NCBI RefSeq assembly: GCF_051488665.1
Contig: NZ_JBPSEG010000003.1
Location: 248,001-312,000 of the forward strand
Reading direction: 5' to 3'
DNA: 64,000 nucleotides
DNA from: Melioribacter sp051488665
GTDB taxonomy: Bacteria; Bacteroidota; Ignavibacteria; Ignavibacteriales; Melioribacteraceae
The position numbers were made by a program, and so were the translations under genes. The notes beneath the pieces are model-generated. The model was given only the letters and a program-made list of their open reading frames with translations. It was not told the DNA's origin and did no database searches. This document shows positions 42,073 through 51,744 of the stretch, in pieces. Each line of letters opens with the position of its first letter. Position 1 is the stretch's first letter.

Positions 42073-43044
42073 TTACAACTCTTTGTTATTTAATATGTTG
42101 TAATGTTTTGTTTTATTATTTTTATTACATCCAATAATTTTTGTAGTAACCGGATTATAGTAGATTTCAACTTTCTCAACATCGTCATCAACTTCAATTA
42201 AATTTTCCTGGATTTTTTCACAATTAATCACAGACAAATCATTCTCTCTTTTAACGGTAATTAATTCTGTAAAACTTGGTAATACTTTTTTTGAACCCGC
42301 TTTAAGCTGCACCCAAATAGTTGCTTCGTTTTCAGTTCCTATTTTTCTTGAAGAGTCTAAAGCTGTTACAGAATTATTAAGCGCTTCTTTTAATTTAATA
42401 ATATCATCTGTAGATAAACAAAGCTTGTGATCATCTGATTTATCTTTGTTTACCATTTCATAAAATTCATCAGTATTTTGGGGATTTATTGAAAAATGGA
42501 AAACGTAATGTCCTTCCTTTAGGTTAGTTTGGTTGCCCAGAGTAGACATTTCTTTTTCTTCGCTTCCTTCTTTACCTGGATTTCTAAATGGCGATAGGAT
42601 ATCTTCTGTATATATATCATTTTCTGGATATTTATTAACCCCATGATTAATTTGCAAAGGTCCATGAATTGATATATTTGCCTTTCCGGCAAAGGTAGCA
42701 CCGAATAATCTTACGTCTAAACATTTAAGCAGGTTTTCAAGTACCCTCATTCTTACAATTTCACCTTTTTCTTTCTTGGGATATTCGCCAAAAAGCCTTT
42801 CGTATGTTTCGTCTAATGTCAACGGATTTAAATTTTCATTTAATCTTTTTGTATAAAATATATTTTCCTGATTATTCATTTTTTTGAAATAATCCTTTAT
42901 TGCATACTTTAGCGCTTTATCCGTTGAATACACTACTCCATCCGGTAATGTCCTTGGATGATGTGTAAAATCTGCATTAAAATTTGAATTGATTGACTTA
43001 ATAATTACTGCACCAAATACTCTGTTTCTAAATTCTTGTGACAT
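42073..43044 (-). CDS. cas7: Type I-B Cascade backbone Cas7 (Csh2-like)
   Basis: A 323-residue protein of the Cas7b/Csh2 family. Marks are the opening RNRVFGAVIIKSINSNFNAD, the segment VRLFGATFAGKANISIHGPL and the helix-strand that follows. Several copies bind along the crRNA spacer. It starts 19 bases after cas8b. Confidence 0.92.
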   Translation of the reverse strand: MSQEFRNRVFGAVIIKSINSNFNADFTHHPRTLPDGVVYSTDKALKYAIKDYFKKMNNQENIFYTKRLNENLNPLTLDETYERLFGEYPKKEKGEIVRMRVLENLLKCLDVRLFGATFAGKANISIHGPLQINHGVNKYPENDIYTEDILSPFRNPGKEGSEEKEMSTLGNQTNLKEGHYVFHFSINPQNTDEFYEMVNKDKSDDHKLCLSTDDIIKLKEALNNSVTALDSSRKIGTENEATIWVQLKAGSKKVLPSFTELITVKRENDLSVINCEKIQENLIEVDDDVEKVEIYYNPVTTKIIGCNKNNKTKHYNILNNKEL

Positions 43045-43062
43045 TTTTATTCTCCTTTTAAT

Positions 43063-44892
43063 TTATTTTGATGATTCAAATAAAAGTGAATTTGAAAAAT
43101 AACCGGCTAAAAAAAGTGGGAGCACATCTTTGATCTTTGTTTCCGTTTGCCAGCCGAGTACTTCACTTGCAAGCTTTTGAAATTTCTTAGTCCCGAAAGG
43201 TAATTTGTGTTTGTATTGATCAATCCCCCTTGCTATTGTAAATTTAAATAGTTCTGGATCATTCTTAGTAATATATGGTTCCATAAGTGCATGTGTTTTA
43301 TTTGAAGCTTCACTTTGATAAATAATGTAATAAACAAGCTGTCCAGCATAAAAAGCAAATTCTTCATCTGATTCTATGTGAACATCTGGTTCCGTCAACA
43401 ATCGTTTTAATTTTTCTTGTAGCGGTTGGATTTTTGATCCCATATTCTCACCTCCAAAATTTTTATTTAATGAAAAATAAATGTTTAGCTTTTCTCTAAT
43501 ATTGTAGTCTGTTGTACTGTAACCACTTTTATTGTTATGATGTTTTATATCATCAATAATTGTTGACAACATCAGTTGATTAAACATTAAAGATGTAATA
43601 GCGTTAGTCTTCGACTTATAAATAAAATCATAGAAACTCTTTCTATATTTCAAAACATTTATATGGGTAGTTTTCGTCATAAATTTCGAGTTGTAATCAA
43701 TTTCATCGAAATATCTGTATGATATTTTTCTTTCTTTGCTTGTTTTATCCTCTTTGGATTTTTGTATTAGGACATTGCTAAAAATCCTATGAACTATTTC
43801 AGACTCGAATTGAAATACATTTTCAATCTTTCCTTTGAAACCCTCCTTTAAGAAGTGGTTCGTTATAAAGAAATTATCAAGCTTAAATTTAAAGAGCGGG
43901 ACAAAATCAACGTCGTGTATTGTCAAACCACCCTTTCTATTCCAAAATATTAAATAGTAATTTGAAAGATCCCTTTTATAATCTTCAATTAGCCTATGAA
44001 TTATCTGATGAAAACTCAAAACCCCATCTTTATTATATAATTCAACAACTCTTTTATTAAACATCTCATCTTCATCAATAAAAATGGGGAGTGGGTTAGG
44101 AAGTTTTTTATTTTCTAGTAACTTTCTAAATTTGAAAGCATTTCTATGATAAGTGGTTTCAAACCTATTGATTATTTTAAAGTTAGTTGTTTGGTGTGTC
44201 AAAAATGGTTTTTTTGCTTCACCTAAAGTTGATAAAAAAGCTATAATTCCATACTTAATTTCTTTTTCGTTTTCTGTGATAGTTATATTTAACTCATCGT
44301 TGTCAACTAAGAACAATTTATTAGCTAAATATCTCTCATAAGCTTTTTTAACTGATTCTATATTTTCATCAAAGTATATTTTTATTTTTTCTTTATTTTG
44401 CAACTCCTTTAGCAAAGGAATGTCATTTAATTTTTCCTTTAAATTATTTATCAAAAAATTTTTTATTAGAATTACTCTATTAAGTTCGTCGTCAGAAAAT
44501 TTTAATTTTTCGTTGTAAGTTTTTAGGTTTAGTAAATTATCGTAATAAACTGGAATTTTTAAAAATATTTGTCCATTATCTAAACTTGATTTGGTAAAAA
44601 ATATTGAAAACGGATTTGCAGAAAGTATCTGCATTTTTTTCCCATCTCCACCAATATCCATAGTCTTATTATTTGATAGCCAATTAGAATAATAATCTCT
44701 AATTCCAAATTCTGAATATTTTTCTACTTCTTCTTTCTTAGTATTTTTTTTAATTAGCCAATATTTAAATTCTTGAATTTTGCCTTCATCATTAAGTCTA
44801 ATCCAAATATGAAGTCCCGCTGAAGGATTTAGACCGTCTGTAAAATAATTTTCATCAATTTTCTCTACAAAATTTGATATCTCCTTTATCAT
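43063..44892 (-). CDS. cas8b: Type I-B Cascade large subunit Cas8b (Csh1-like)
   Basis: A 609-residue protein in the large-subunit position between cas6 and cas7. The start MIKEISNFVEKIDEN, and a late helical region (QPLQEKLKRLLTEPDVHIESDEEFAFYAGQLVYYIIYQSE) resembling the fused small-subunit part, fit Csh1. It recognises the PAM and helps recruit Cas3. Large subunits diverge quickly, so the call rests mainly on length, order and these ends. Confidence 0.88.
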   Translation of the reverse strand: MIKEISNFVEKIDENYFTDGLNPSAGLHIWIRLNDEGKIQEFKYWLIKKNTKKEEVEKYSEFGIRDYYSNWLSNNKTMDIGGDGKKMQILSANPFSIFFTKSSLDNGQIFLKIPVYYDNLLNLKTYNEKLKFSDDELNRVILIKNFLINNLKEKLNDIPLLKELQNKEKIKIYFDENIESVKKAYERYLANKLFLVDNDELNITITENEKEIKYGIIAFLSTLGEAKKPFLTHQTTNFKIINRFETTYHRNAFKFRKLLENKKLPNPLPIFIDEDEMFNKRVVELYNKDGVLSFHQIIHRLIEDYKRDLSNYYLIFWNRKGGLTIHDVDFVPLFKFKLDNFFITNHFLKEGFKGKIENVFQFESEIVHRIFSNVLIQKSKEDKTSKERKISYRYFDEIDYNSKFMTKTTHINVLKYRKSFYDFIYKSKTNAITSLMFNQLMLSTIIDDIKHHNNKSGYSTTDYNIREKLNIYFSLNKNFGGENMGSKIQPLQEKLKRLLTEPDVHIESDEEFAFYAGQLVYYIIYQSEASNKTHALMEPYITKNDPELFKFTIARGIDQYKHKLPFGTKKFQKLASEVLGWQTETKIKDVLPLFLAGYFSNSLLFESSK

Positions 44893-44955
44893 TCAAATAT
44901 TCCTTTTTTTATTTCCAGTTTAATATAAATCCTTTATGTATTTATTATATTTTTC

Positions 44956-45612
44956 TCACTCCAGCGCGCCGAAGCCGCATCCGGTCGAATGCCCGACTCC
45001 AACATTCCATGCAAAATTTACGGCTGCGGGGTCGCCTTCAATTATTACGGGACAAAAATTAGCGCGGTTTTCTATGCCGTTTATTCTTACCAGTTTCGTC
45101 TTCGCACGTTTGTAACTTCTGTCGAAACTTACCTTTACTTCGTAATCGAGATTCGCATGTTTTAATTTTGTTTTAAGAGCTTCGGTCAGATAAAAATCCG
45201 CCTCTTCGTCTTTAAAAGTAAGATGTATCGCTTTCCTATTCTCGTCGTACTTTCGAATAAATACAGGACTTGCCGCAATAAATCTTTCCCTTTCTGCAAA
45301 TTTCGGCTCTTCCTGAATTTGAATCACCGAGACTTTCATTCCGCAGCATACATCGGGATCGTCCATAGCTCCGGCAATTAATCTCTTCCCTATTTCTTCG
45401 CTCCAGAAACCGATAAACCACCGTCCTCCTTCCGGAAAATTAAATCCGTTCCGCGCCATCTTGCCGCCCTTTAACCAGCTTATCGAATACAAACTTACTT
45501 CGTCGTGAATCTCGTTTCTCCCCAGCCATTTATGAAATCTTCCAACGAGATAATATTGATAATCGAACGGCACCAGTTCAGTATTCGGCGTTAAACTAAA
45601 TTGAATTCTCAC
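44956..45612 (-). CDS. cas6: CRISPR RNA endonuclease Cas6
   Basis: A 218-residue protein that cuts the repeat to release crRNA. The opening MRIQFSLTPNTELVPFDYQYYLVGRFHKWLG and the C-terminal Gly-rich loop GVGHSTGCGFGALE are Cas6 hallmarks; His34 or a nearby His may be catalytic. It is the first gene of the operon and is less AT-rich than cas8b next to it. Confidence 0.95.
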   Translation of the reverse strand: MRIQFSLTPNTELVPFDYQYYLVGRFHKWLGRNEIHDEVSLYSISWLKGGKMARNGFNFPEGGRWFIGFWSEEIGKRLIAGAMDDPDVCCGMKVSVIQIQEEPKFAERERFIAASPVFIRKYDENRKAIHLTFKDEEADFYLTEALKTKLKHANLDYEVKVSFDRSYKRAKTKLVRINGIENRANFCPVIIEGDPAAVNFAWNVGVGHSTGCGFGALE

Positions 45613-45675
45613 GTTTCGCCTCCGTTAAATATTCCCGTTTTTTTGAATATCTAACAATTGCAACCCTGCCTTCCC

Positions 45676-45742
45676 GCAATCTTGGCAATCTTGCAATCTT
45701 GGTAATTTGGTAATCATGCAATCTTGGTAATCTTGGCAATCT
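45676..45742. repeat. Repeat cluster, right outer copy, inverted relative to 31663
   Basis: Units CAATCTTGG, CAATCTTG, GGTAATTT and GGTAATCTT occur head to tail, the complement of the units at 31663-31731. Together they bracket the ATPase-CRISPR-cas region. The remaining bases to 45912 are AT-rich and may hold promoters for cas6 leftward and the sigma-factor gene rightward; no gene is seen. Confidence 0.78.
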
Positions 45743-45912
45743 TTCTAATAAATACCCCACAATACCCTCTATCATAGGACATTCAAATTGTGCTTCAAAT
45801 TAAATAATTTTTTCTTTTTTATCTATTACTTTCAATTAATTAATAATATTTTTTCTGAATCTCAGCTTAAGTATTAATAAATTAGCGGTGTAAATATGAC
45901 CGGGACAATTTA

Positions 45913-46422
45913 ATGCCTGGCAAGTCGGAAAATACAAACTACGTCAATTACCTCGTCGAGCTTTCGCAGGCGGGCAGAAAGAACGCCTTTTTCGACCTGT
46001 GCGAAATCAATCTGAAAAGCGTTTTTACTACTGTCTATCGTTTAACCGCGGATTATAACTCAGCGCGTTCCGTTACGGTTCAGGCGTTTTTGAACGCATG
46101 GGAAGAAATTAAAGAGTACGACTATAAAATTCCGTTTGCGCTCTGGATAAAACAAATCGCAATTACCACAGCCATTCCCAAAATCAATAAATCGAGCATG
46201 ATAAAACTGCCGGACGAACTCCCGGACGACAATAAAAAGAAACTCGAAACGCTTATAATGAATCTCGATTACTTCCGCCGCACAATTTTCGTATTGCACG
46301 ACTTGGAAGGCTACGATTACGGCAAGATTGCGGAATTCCTCTGGTACGACAACGCTGACGAAATAGTCACGGCTTTGATGGAAACGCGCGAATATTTAAT
46401 CGACGCGGTGTGCAAAAGATGA
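45913..46422 (+). CDS. ECF-type sigma-70 factor-like protein
   Basis: A 169-residue protein with the ECF outline: a region 2-like segment (FFDLCEINLKSVFTTVYRLTADYNSARSVTVQAFLNAWEEI ... ALWIKQIAI) and a region 4-like end (LDYFRRTIFVLHDLEGYDYGKIAEFLW). Both are divergent, and the usual DNA-recognition wording is weak. The downstream gene, overlapping by four bases, encodes a zinc-finger membrane protein, the classic anti-sigma arrangement, which supports the call. Confidence 0.75.
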   Translation: MPGKSENTNYVNYLVELSQAGRKNAFFDLCEINLKSVFTTVYRLTADYNSARSVTVQAFLNAWEEIKEYDYKIPFALWIKQIAITTAIPKINKSSMIKLPDELPDDNKKKLETLIMNLDYFRRTIFVLHDLEGYDYGKIAEFLWYDNADEIVTALMETREYLIDAVCKR

Positions 46423-47615
46423 ACTGCAACGACATTTATATTTATCTGCATAAGTATATCGACGAAACGCTCGACGAGAAATCGCTGCGCGAACTTAAGA
46501 TTCATATTGAAACATGCGCGGAATGCCGCGAAAAACACGACAAGTTCAATCGATTTTTCGAACTCCTTAAATCGCTGCCTTATTCCGTAGAACCGCCCGC
46601 CGACCTGATCGAATTGCTTTCGAAAGAACTGCTGAGAAAATCTCTCAACCAACTCAACAACGAACGCAAAACTAAAATTATCGACGACATTAAAAAGCTG
46701 CGCGAGCAATCCCGCCAGGAAAAATTATTGAAAGAAACCCGGGGCTTGACAAAAAAGAGCCGGATGAGCCGGTCGCTGAAAACCTCGCATTCGCGGCTCT
46801 CATCCGGAAAAATAATTCTAATAATTGCGGCGGGCATTTTGCTTTTCTCGGCGCTCGCTTATTATTTCTATCTGAACAGTCTTGCAAATTCGCCCTGGAC
46901 AGTCGAAAGCGTCAAAGGCGTTTTCGAATTGAAGGGACTCAATTATACGGACGCATTCTGGTACGAAGGCGAACGGCTGTCATGCGCCGACTCCTCTATC
47001 GTCAGAATAATTATTCCCGGCGAAGGGAGATTCGAACTCGCCGGAAAATCTTCGATATTGCTTAAACGAGCGCAAAAGAAAAATAATATTATCTATCTCG
47101 ATTACGGAACCGTTAAAACCGACGACAAACTCGGACACCTCGGATTGACGGTCGAGTTCGAAAACAACGAATTGAAAGGCGATATAGCTTCGTACGAATT
47201 TTATTTAAATAAGGGCAACGGAGAATTGACGGTAACAAACGGCGCGGTTTATATCAACGACCGGATTAAAATCAAAGACGGTTACTTTGTAAAATTCCGT
47301 AATTTTTCTCCCGGGACGCCTTTGAGGATCGGAGTCGACCGGGCTTTCGAAAACTTCGCAGAACAATTCGACGCCGGCTATATAACTCCGCAGACTATAT
47401 CGGGCATAATAAAGAATGCAAAAGGGGAAGACGCCGTTTCTTTACTTTCGATACTCGAAAGGTCGCCTTTGAATTACAGGGGAGAATTATTCCAGGCGGT
47501 CGCAAACTTCTATCCTCCGCCTCCAAACGTTACATACGACGGAGTTATGCGCCTCGACAAAGAGATGCTGGCAAGCTGGGAAAGCGTAATCGAAGAATCA
47601 TTAACCGCTCAATAA
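46419..47615 (+). CDS. Anti-sigma factor-like membrane protein with FecR-type outer part
   Basis: A 398-residue protein from ATG 46419, which overlaps the sigma gene stop (ATGA). The N-terminal zinc-finger anti-sigma motif is IHIETCAECREKHDKF (His-x3-Cys-x2-Cys). A basic linker leads to one membrane helix (about 128-148, IILIIAAGILLFSALAYYFYL). The periplasmic part resembles FecR (SIVRIIIPGEGRFELAGKSSILL, LDYGTVKTDDK). It likely holds the sigma-like protein inactive until an envelope signal arrives. Its end overlaps the convergent lipoprotein gene by seven bases. Confidence 0.78.
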   Translation: MNCNDIYIYLHKYIDETLDEKSLRELKIHIETCAECREKHDKFNRFFELLKSLPYSVEPPADLIELLSKELLRKSLNQLNNERKTKIIDDIKKLREQSRQEKLLKETRGLTKKSRMSRSLKTSHSRLSSGKIILIIAAGILLFSALAYYFYLNSLANSPWTVESVKGVFELKGLNYTDAFWYEGERLSCADSSIVRIIIPGEGRFELAGKSSILLKRAQKKNNIIYLDYGTVKTDDKLGHLGLTVEFENNELKGDIASYEFYLNKGNGELTVTNGAVYINDRIKIKDGYFVKFRNFSPGTPLRIGVDRAFENFAEQFDAGYITPQTISGIIKNAKGEDAVSLLSILERSPLNYRGELFQAVANFYPPPPNVTYDGVMRLDKEMLASWESVIEESLTAQ

Positions 47616-48094
47616 GTAAAAACCGGCACGCTTACCGAACGGTAGATTTTCCATTCGCCCTCGTTGTTCTTCAACAGCACTTTCATGCTTCTTTCCGAAT
47701 AAATCGGGTTGCCTTCAGGCTCTACCGGATCGGGCACAACAAAACTGCTCAATATTATTACGTATCCGATGCCGTCCCTTACAAAGAGCTCTTCCAAAGA
47801 ATATTTCCATCTGCCGTCGGGATATGCGGTTTTGTATTGAAATAGTTCTTTTCTGTAATTTTCCACTCCAGATATTTCTTCGGCTTCCGAAACAATTCCT
47901 TTGTAATTCTTCGAGACCGCCGTCAACGCGCTGTCGATATTTCCTCGGTTGAAATTCCCGTAAAACGAATCGATCAGTTTTACAATTTTCTTTTTTTCCG
48001 TAGTTTGAAGTATATTTTTTTCGGTTTCAGGTACTTCCTTTGTACAGGCAAGCATAATTAAAATCAATCCGGTAATCGATAATTTTTTCAACAT
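47609..48094 (-). CDS. Lipoprotein with NTF2/SnoaL-like domain
   Basis: A 161-residue protein with lipobox LMLAC (Cys17). The mature part is one NTF2-like cone fold: VKLIDSFYGNFNRGNIDSALTAVSKNY, YRKELFQYKTAYPDGRWKYSLEELFV and MKVLLKNNEGEWKIYRSVSVPVF. Such domains bind small ligands or serve as enzymes; nothing here points to a substrate. It starts 20 bases from the divergent NYN gene. Confidence 0.8.
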   Translation of the reverse strand: MLKKLSITGLILIMLACTKEVPETEKNILQTTEKKKIVKLIDSFYGNFNRGNIDSALTAVSKNYKGIVSEAEEISGVENYRKELFQYKTAYPDGRWKYSLEELFVRDGIGYVIILSSFVVPDPVEPEGNPIYSERSMKVLLKNNEGEWKIYRSVSVPVFTY

Positions 48095-48114
48095 AAAAAA
48101 GTCCCGCGTTTTTT

Positions 48115-48567
48115 ATGAATCATTATATAATAGACGGAAATAACTTAATCGGAAAAATACTGAAAAAAAAGAAGACCGTAAACAAAGGGACGGACAGGGA
48201 AGAACTGGCGAGGATTCTAAACGTTCATTTCGCGGGGAAGAAATGCAAAGTTACGCTCCACTTCGACGGACATGAAAACATTCCCGTTTTATTTACAAAA
48301 GGAAAAATAATTTATTCGGGGAACAGAACATCCGACGAAAAGATTCGACTTGAGATCGACAATTCGAAATCGAAACGCAAGATTATATTGGTTACGTCGG
48401 ACAGGCAGCTAGCGGAATACGCAAAAGTAAACAGCTGCAAAGTCGTCTCTTCGGAAGAGTTTGCAAAGCGAATTAACAGCGGACGCGGAGGCGACGAAGA
48501 AATTCAAAGAATCAAAGAGATGGAAAACGACGCCGAAGAATTTAAAAAGTTATTCGGTTTGAAATAA
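48115..48567 (+). CDS. NYN-domain (YacP-like) RNA-binding nuclease
   Basis: A 150-residue PIN-fold protein: opening MNHYIIDGNNLIGKIL with the catalytic Asp, then KVTLHFDGHENIPVLFTKG, IRLEIDNSKSKRKIILVTSDRQLAEYAK and the acidic GGDEEIQRIKEMEND tail. The family includes YacP/Rae1-like ribonucleases acting on mRNA or ribosome-bound RNA. It appears to stand alone. Confidence 0.87.
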   Translation: MNHYIIDGNNLIGKILKKKKTVNKGTDREELARILNVHFAGKKCKVTLHFDGHENIPVLFTKGKIIYSGNRTSDEKIRLEIDNSKSKRKIILVTSDRQLAEYAKVNSCKVVSSEEFAKRINSGRGGDEEIQRIKEMENDAEEFKKLFGLK

Positions 48568-48591
48568 AAAATGCCCGCAGGGCGCGGGCAT
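48563..48591 (-). terminator. Terminator of the chemoreceptor gene
   Basis: ATGCCCGC (48571-48578) pairs with GCGGGCAT (48584-48591). On the - strand the stem is followed by TTTTTATTTC, a good intrinsic terminator. It also lies just after the NYN gene stop. Confidence 0.85.
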
Positions 48592-48620
48592 TGTAAGGGG
48601 AGTGTGCGGGATTTAAGGGA

Positions 48621-50699
48621 TTAACCGACATTGAGGAGCTTGGTTTGAGAGACACCGGATACAGCTTCTATTTTGAAATGCGTTACCAATGATTGCAGAT
48701 TTTCCGTGAGATACCTGAGATTTTCGCTTGCTTTGGCAATTTGCTGAATTCCCATTGCCGATTGACCTGTTACGTTATTAATGAATTCGATATTTTTGCC
48801 GATTTGTTCGACGGCTGTAGCCTGCTGTTGACTTGCGGCTGCAACTTGAGAAGCGATATCCACAACCTCTTCGGCGCCGTTAATAATTGCCTTAAGCGAT
48901 TCGCGGGCTTTGTCTGCCGAGGATTTGCCTTTTTCAACTTCTTCGGTTCCCTGCCGCATCGATTCGACAGCTCCCGAAGTGTCTTTCTGTATTTCCTTAA
49001 TCATCGAAGCTATTTCTTTAGTGGCTTTGGTAGTTCTTTCGGCAAGTTTTCGCACTTCGTCTGCTACAACCGCAAAGCCGCGTCCTTGTTCGCCGGCGCG
49101 AGCCGCTTCGATTGCCGCGTTGAGAGCCAGTAGGTTCGTCTGGTCTGCAATCTCGTCGATAACCTGAATAATTTCGCCGATTTTATCGCTGTTCAATCCG
49201 AGTTTTTGAACCGTTGCCGCTGATTTCTGAACAACCTCGGCAATCCGATTAATGCCGGCAATAGTTTCTTCTACAACCTTGCCGCCGTTGCGCGCAGTTT
49301 CGCCCGATTCTTTGGCGGCTTTTGCAGCGAATTCGGCATTCTTTGTGGTCTCCAGAATAGTATGAGTCATTTCTTCCACTGCGGCGGCTACTTCAGACGA
49401 TTGAGCCGATTGCTCCTGAGCTCCCGCCGCCATTTCTTCCGTGCTTGCGGAAATCTGGTTTGCCGCGCTGGCTGCAGCTTGAACGGAAGCCACCAGTTCA
49501 TTCAGTATATTATTAAACGATTCGCCGAGTTGATTGATGCTGTTCTTGATAATCCTGAAGTCGCCTTTATAATCGCTGTCGATTCTGACCGTCAAATCGC
49601 CTTCGGCAATTTTCTCGAGAGCTTCGGCTCCTTCCTGAATCGGCAGAATGATTGCGTCGAGCGTTTTATTAAAACCGTCGATTATTTCTTTATAGACTCC
49701 GTCGAGCCCGTTTACGTTGCCGCGCACGTTCAAATTGCCTTCCAGAGACGAGCTGATAAGTTTAAGCGTTTCTTCTCTAAGGCGCCTTAAAGTCGTAACT
49801 ATTTTGTTTAATCCGGGAGTAAGTTCGTCTTTGGCGTCGAGGATTTCGGCTTCTTTGCTCAAGTCGCCCGTCGACACTTTATTCATAATTTCGTTAAAGC
49901 CGCGCAGTGTTTTCGAAAAATCGTTAATCGACTCGGAAAGCACTCCTACTTCGTCTTTCGATTTAACGTCGAGATTCACGTTCAAATGACCTTTTTTCAA
50001 TTCGGTCATTACTCCGGTAGCCTCCGTAATCGGTTTTCCGATTGAATTAAAGAGGAGATATCCTCCAGCCAGAGCAATCAAGAACGACAGAATCAAACCG
50101 ATAATCGAAATGGCGGAGGCGTTATTATAAGACGCCAGAGCGTCTTCCTTTTCGGATACTGCTAAAGATTCGATCTGTTCGGTAAGTTTATCGATAACGT
50201 CCCGCGCCTCTTCAAAGGAACGGCTTCCTTCACTGAAAGACAATTCAATCGCTTCTAGACGACCTTCGGGAGTGTCGCTTTCGCGCGCCGATACTATTCT
50301 GTCGGAATATTTAATCCATTCTTCCCGCGACGATTCGTATTTTTCGTATAAAGATTTGTCGATGCCGTCGACGTCGATCGCCTTGAATTTATTCCAGCGG
50401 TCGATAGCCTGTTGAATGTTTTCTTGATTGTCTTTTTTCAAAGCTTCAAACTGCTCGCTTCCTACATTCGAAAAAATCATAGTTCTTTGGGCTACCAGAG
50501 CCTGCTGCATATCCCTGTCGATTTGAAGCAGTAAGTCGGTTCCCTGCAGCAACTCCTCCGCGAACAGTTCAACGTGGGAATTAATTGTTTTCATGTTCAA
50601 CAGCGCAATACCGTTAACTATAAGAAATATTATAATAATGGAAGAAAATGTTACCAGTAATTTCTTTTTTATCGCAAGATTCATAAACCACAGTTTCAT
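48621..50699 (-). CDS. Methyl-accepting chemotaxis protein
   Basis: A 692-residue membrane chemoreceptor. TM1 (about 13-33) and TM2 (about 195-215) enclose a helical periplasmic sensor of the four-helix-bundle type. Two HAMP-like regions follow (LFNSIGKPITEATGVMTELKKGHLN and a second about 320-400). The signalling hairpin has the canonical tip ADQTNLLALNAAIEAARAGE with GFAVVADEVRKLAERT. No C-terminal CheR-binding pentapeptide is seen. It lies with cheW and a porin gene, so it may sense something entering through that porin. Confidence 0.95.
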   Translation of the reverse strand: MKLWFMNLAIKKKLLVTFSSIIIIFLIVNGIALLNMKTINSHVELFAEELLQGTDLLLQIDRDMQQALVAQRTMIFSNVGSEQFEALKKDNQENIQQAIDRWNKFKAIDVDGIDKSLYEKYESSREEWIKYSDRIVSARESDTPEGRLEAIELSFSEGSRSFEEARDVIDKLTEQIESLAVSEKEDALASYNNASAISIIGLILSFLIALAGGYLLFNSIGKPITEATGVMTELKKGHLNVNLDVKSKDEVGVLSESINDFSKTLRGFNEIMNKVSTGDLSKEAEILDAKDELTPGLNKIVTTLRRLREETLKLISSSLEGNLNVRGNVNGLDGVYKEIIDGFNKTLDAIILPIQEGAEALEKIAEGDLTVRIDSDYKGDFRIIKNSINQLGESFNNILNELVASVQAAASAANQISASTEEMAAGAQEQSAQSSEVAAAVEEMTHTILETTKNAEFAAKAAKESGETARNGGKVVEETIAGINRIAEVVQKSAATVQKLGLNSDKIGEIIQVIDEIADQTNLLALNAAIEAARAGEQGRGFAVVADEVRKLAERTTKATKEIASMIKEIQKDTSGAVESMRQGTEEVEKGKSSADKARESLKAIINGAEEVVDIASQVAAASQQQATAVEQIGKNIEFINNVTGQSAMGIQQIAKASENLRYLTENLQSLVTHFKIEAVSGVSQTKLLNVG

Positions 50700-50710
50700 G
50701 ATTCCTCCTG

Positions 50711-51733
50711 TTAAAACCTTGTTTGCAATTCAATGAATAACTTGTTAGCGTTCTCTCTGCCGTCTTTATAATTATATAGTTCATAATTAATTCTGAGCTG
50801 CGCAAAATTAACTTTGGCAAACTGGAACGATAAGCCGCCCGTAATTCTTTCGACTTCATTTGATTCGATTGAGGAGCTCGGTTCGAAATACTCGTACCTT
50901 ACTGCGGGCATAATGTAAGAGAAAATCGAATTATCGAGTTTTATCGAATAAACGCCGTAAACAAAGAAGGCGTTCGAAGTCATTGAAGACGAATTCAAAT
51001 CCGTATTTCGCTGACCGTATTCGCCGTTAAGAGTAAAGTTATTGTATTCGAATGCGGCTCCTAGATCGAAAATATTTACATCGGCGTCGTTCAGTCTGCC
51101 TCCGTAATAATTAGCCGATAATTCGAAGCCTTCGGTTAATTCCGCTACGGCGCGGACCGAATAATTAGCCGTATTGTCGTTCTCGCTCTTGTTTTGTCCG
51201 CTGCCGTTAAAAAGTCCGGCGCTTAATTTCATCGGGATTCCGCCGTTGAATTTATATTCGCCCATTACGCCGACGTCTCTCAAGCCGGGCGTAACGCTTG
51301 TTAACAGGGGTCTGTTTACAAATTCGATTTCGGCGGCGCTTTTCAGATTGTCTGTGCCGAACGGAACTTTATATTGTCCGAGAGACAGCGTAAAATTTTT
51401 GGCGGGTTTAAGAATTGCCTGCGCGTCGAGGAGCACATCGGAGAACGATGCGTTTACCGAAGAGACGACGCTTTGACCGTCGATATCGGTATACGAGGTT
51501 TTCAATTTGCCCAGGCGGGCAAAATCGACAAACAGACGGTATCCGGCGAATTCATTGACGTTTCCCTTAACTCCGAAACGCGCCATTTTAACATTGAATT
51601 CGCCTTGATTTTCCGAAAAGTCGGCTGAGTACCAGCTGCGCACGTAACCGAAGAATTTCATCGAACTCTCGGATTTATCCTGAGCCGCAACCGCAGCGGC
51701 GATTAACAAGAAAAGAATTAATTTATTTTTCAT
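50711..51733 (-). CDS. OprO/OprP-type porin
   Basis: A 340-residue outer-membrane protein with a signal peptide (about 1-17) and about 16 strands in the Porin_O_P pattern: KFFGYVRSWYSADFSENQGEF, ARFGVKGNVNEFAGYRLFVDFA, FTLSLGQYKVPFG and the last strand ANKLFIELQTRF, ending in the aromatic Phe needed for barrel insertion. These porins take up phosphate or other anions. It lies between cheW and the chemoreceptor gene, 11 bases from each, clearly one operon. Confidence 0.88.
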   Translation of the reverse strand: MKNKLILFLLIAAAVAAQDKSESSMKFFGYVRSWYSADFSENQGEFNVKMARFGVKGNVNEFAGYRLFVDFARLGKLKTSYTDIDGQSVVSSVNASFSDVLLDAQAILKPAKNFTLSLGQYKVPFGTDNLKSAAEIEFVNRPLLTSVTPGLRDVGVMGEYKFNGGIPMKLSAGLFNGSGQNKSENDNTANYSVRAVAELTEGFELSANYYGGRLNDADVNIFDLGAAFEYNNFTLNGEYGQRNTDLNSSSMTSNAFFVYGVYSIKLDNSIFSYIMPAVRYEYFEPSSSIESNEVERITGGLSFQFAKVNFAQLRINYELYNYKDGRENANKLFIELQTRF

Positions 51734-51744
51734 AACTTCCCTTT

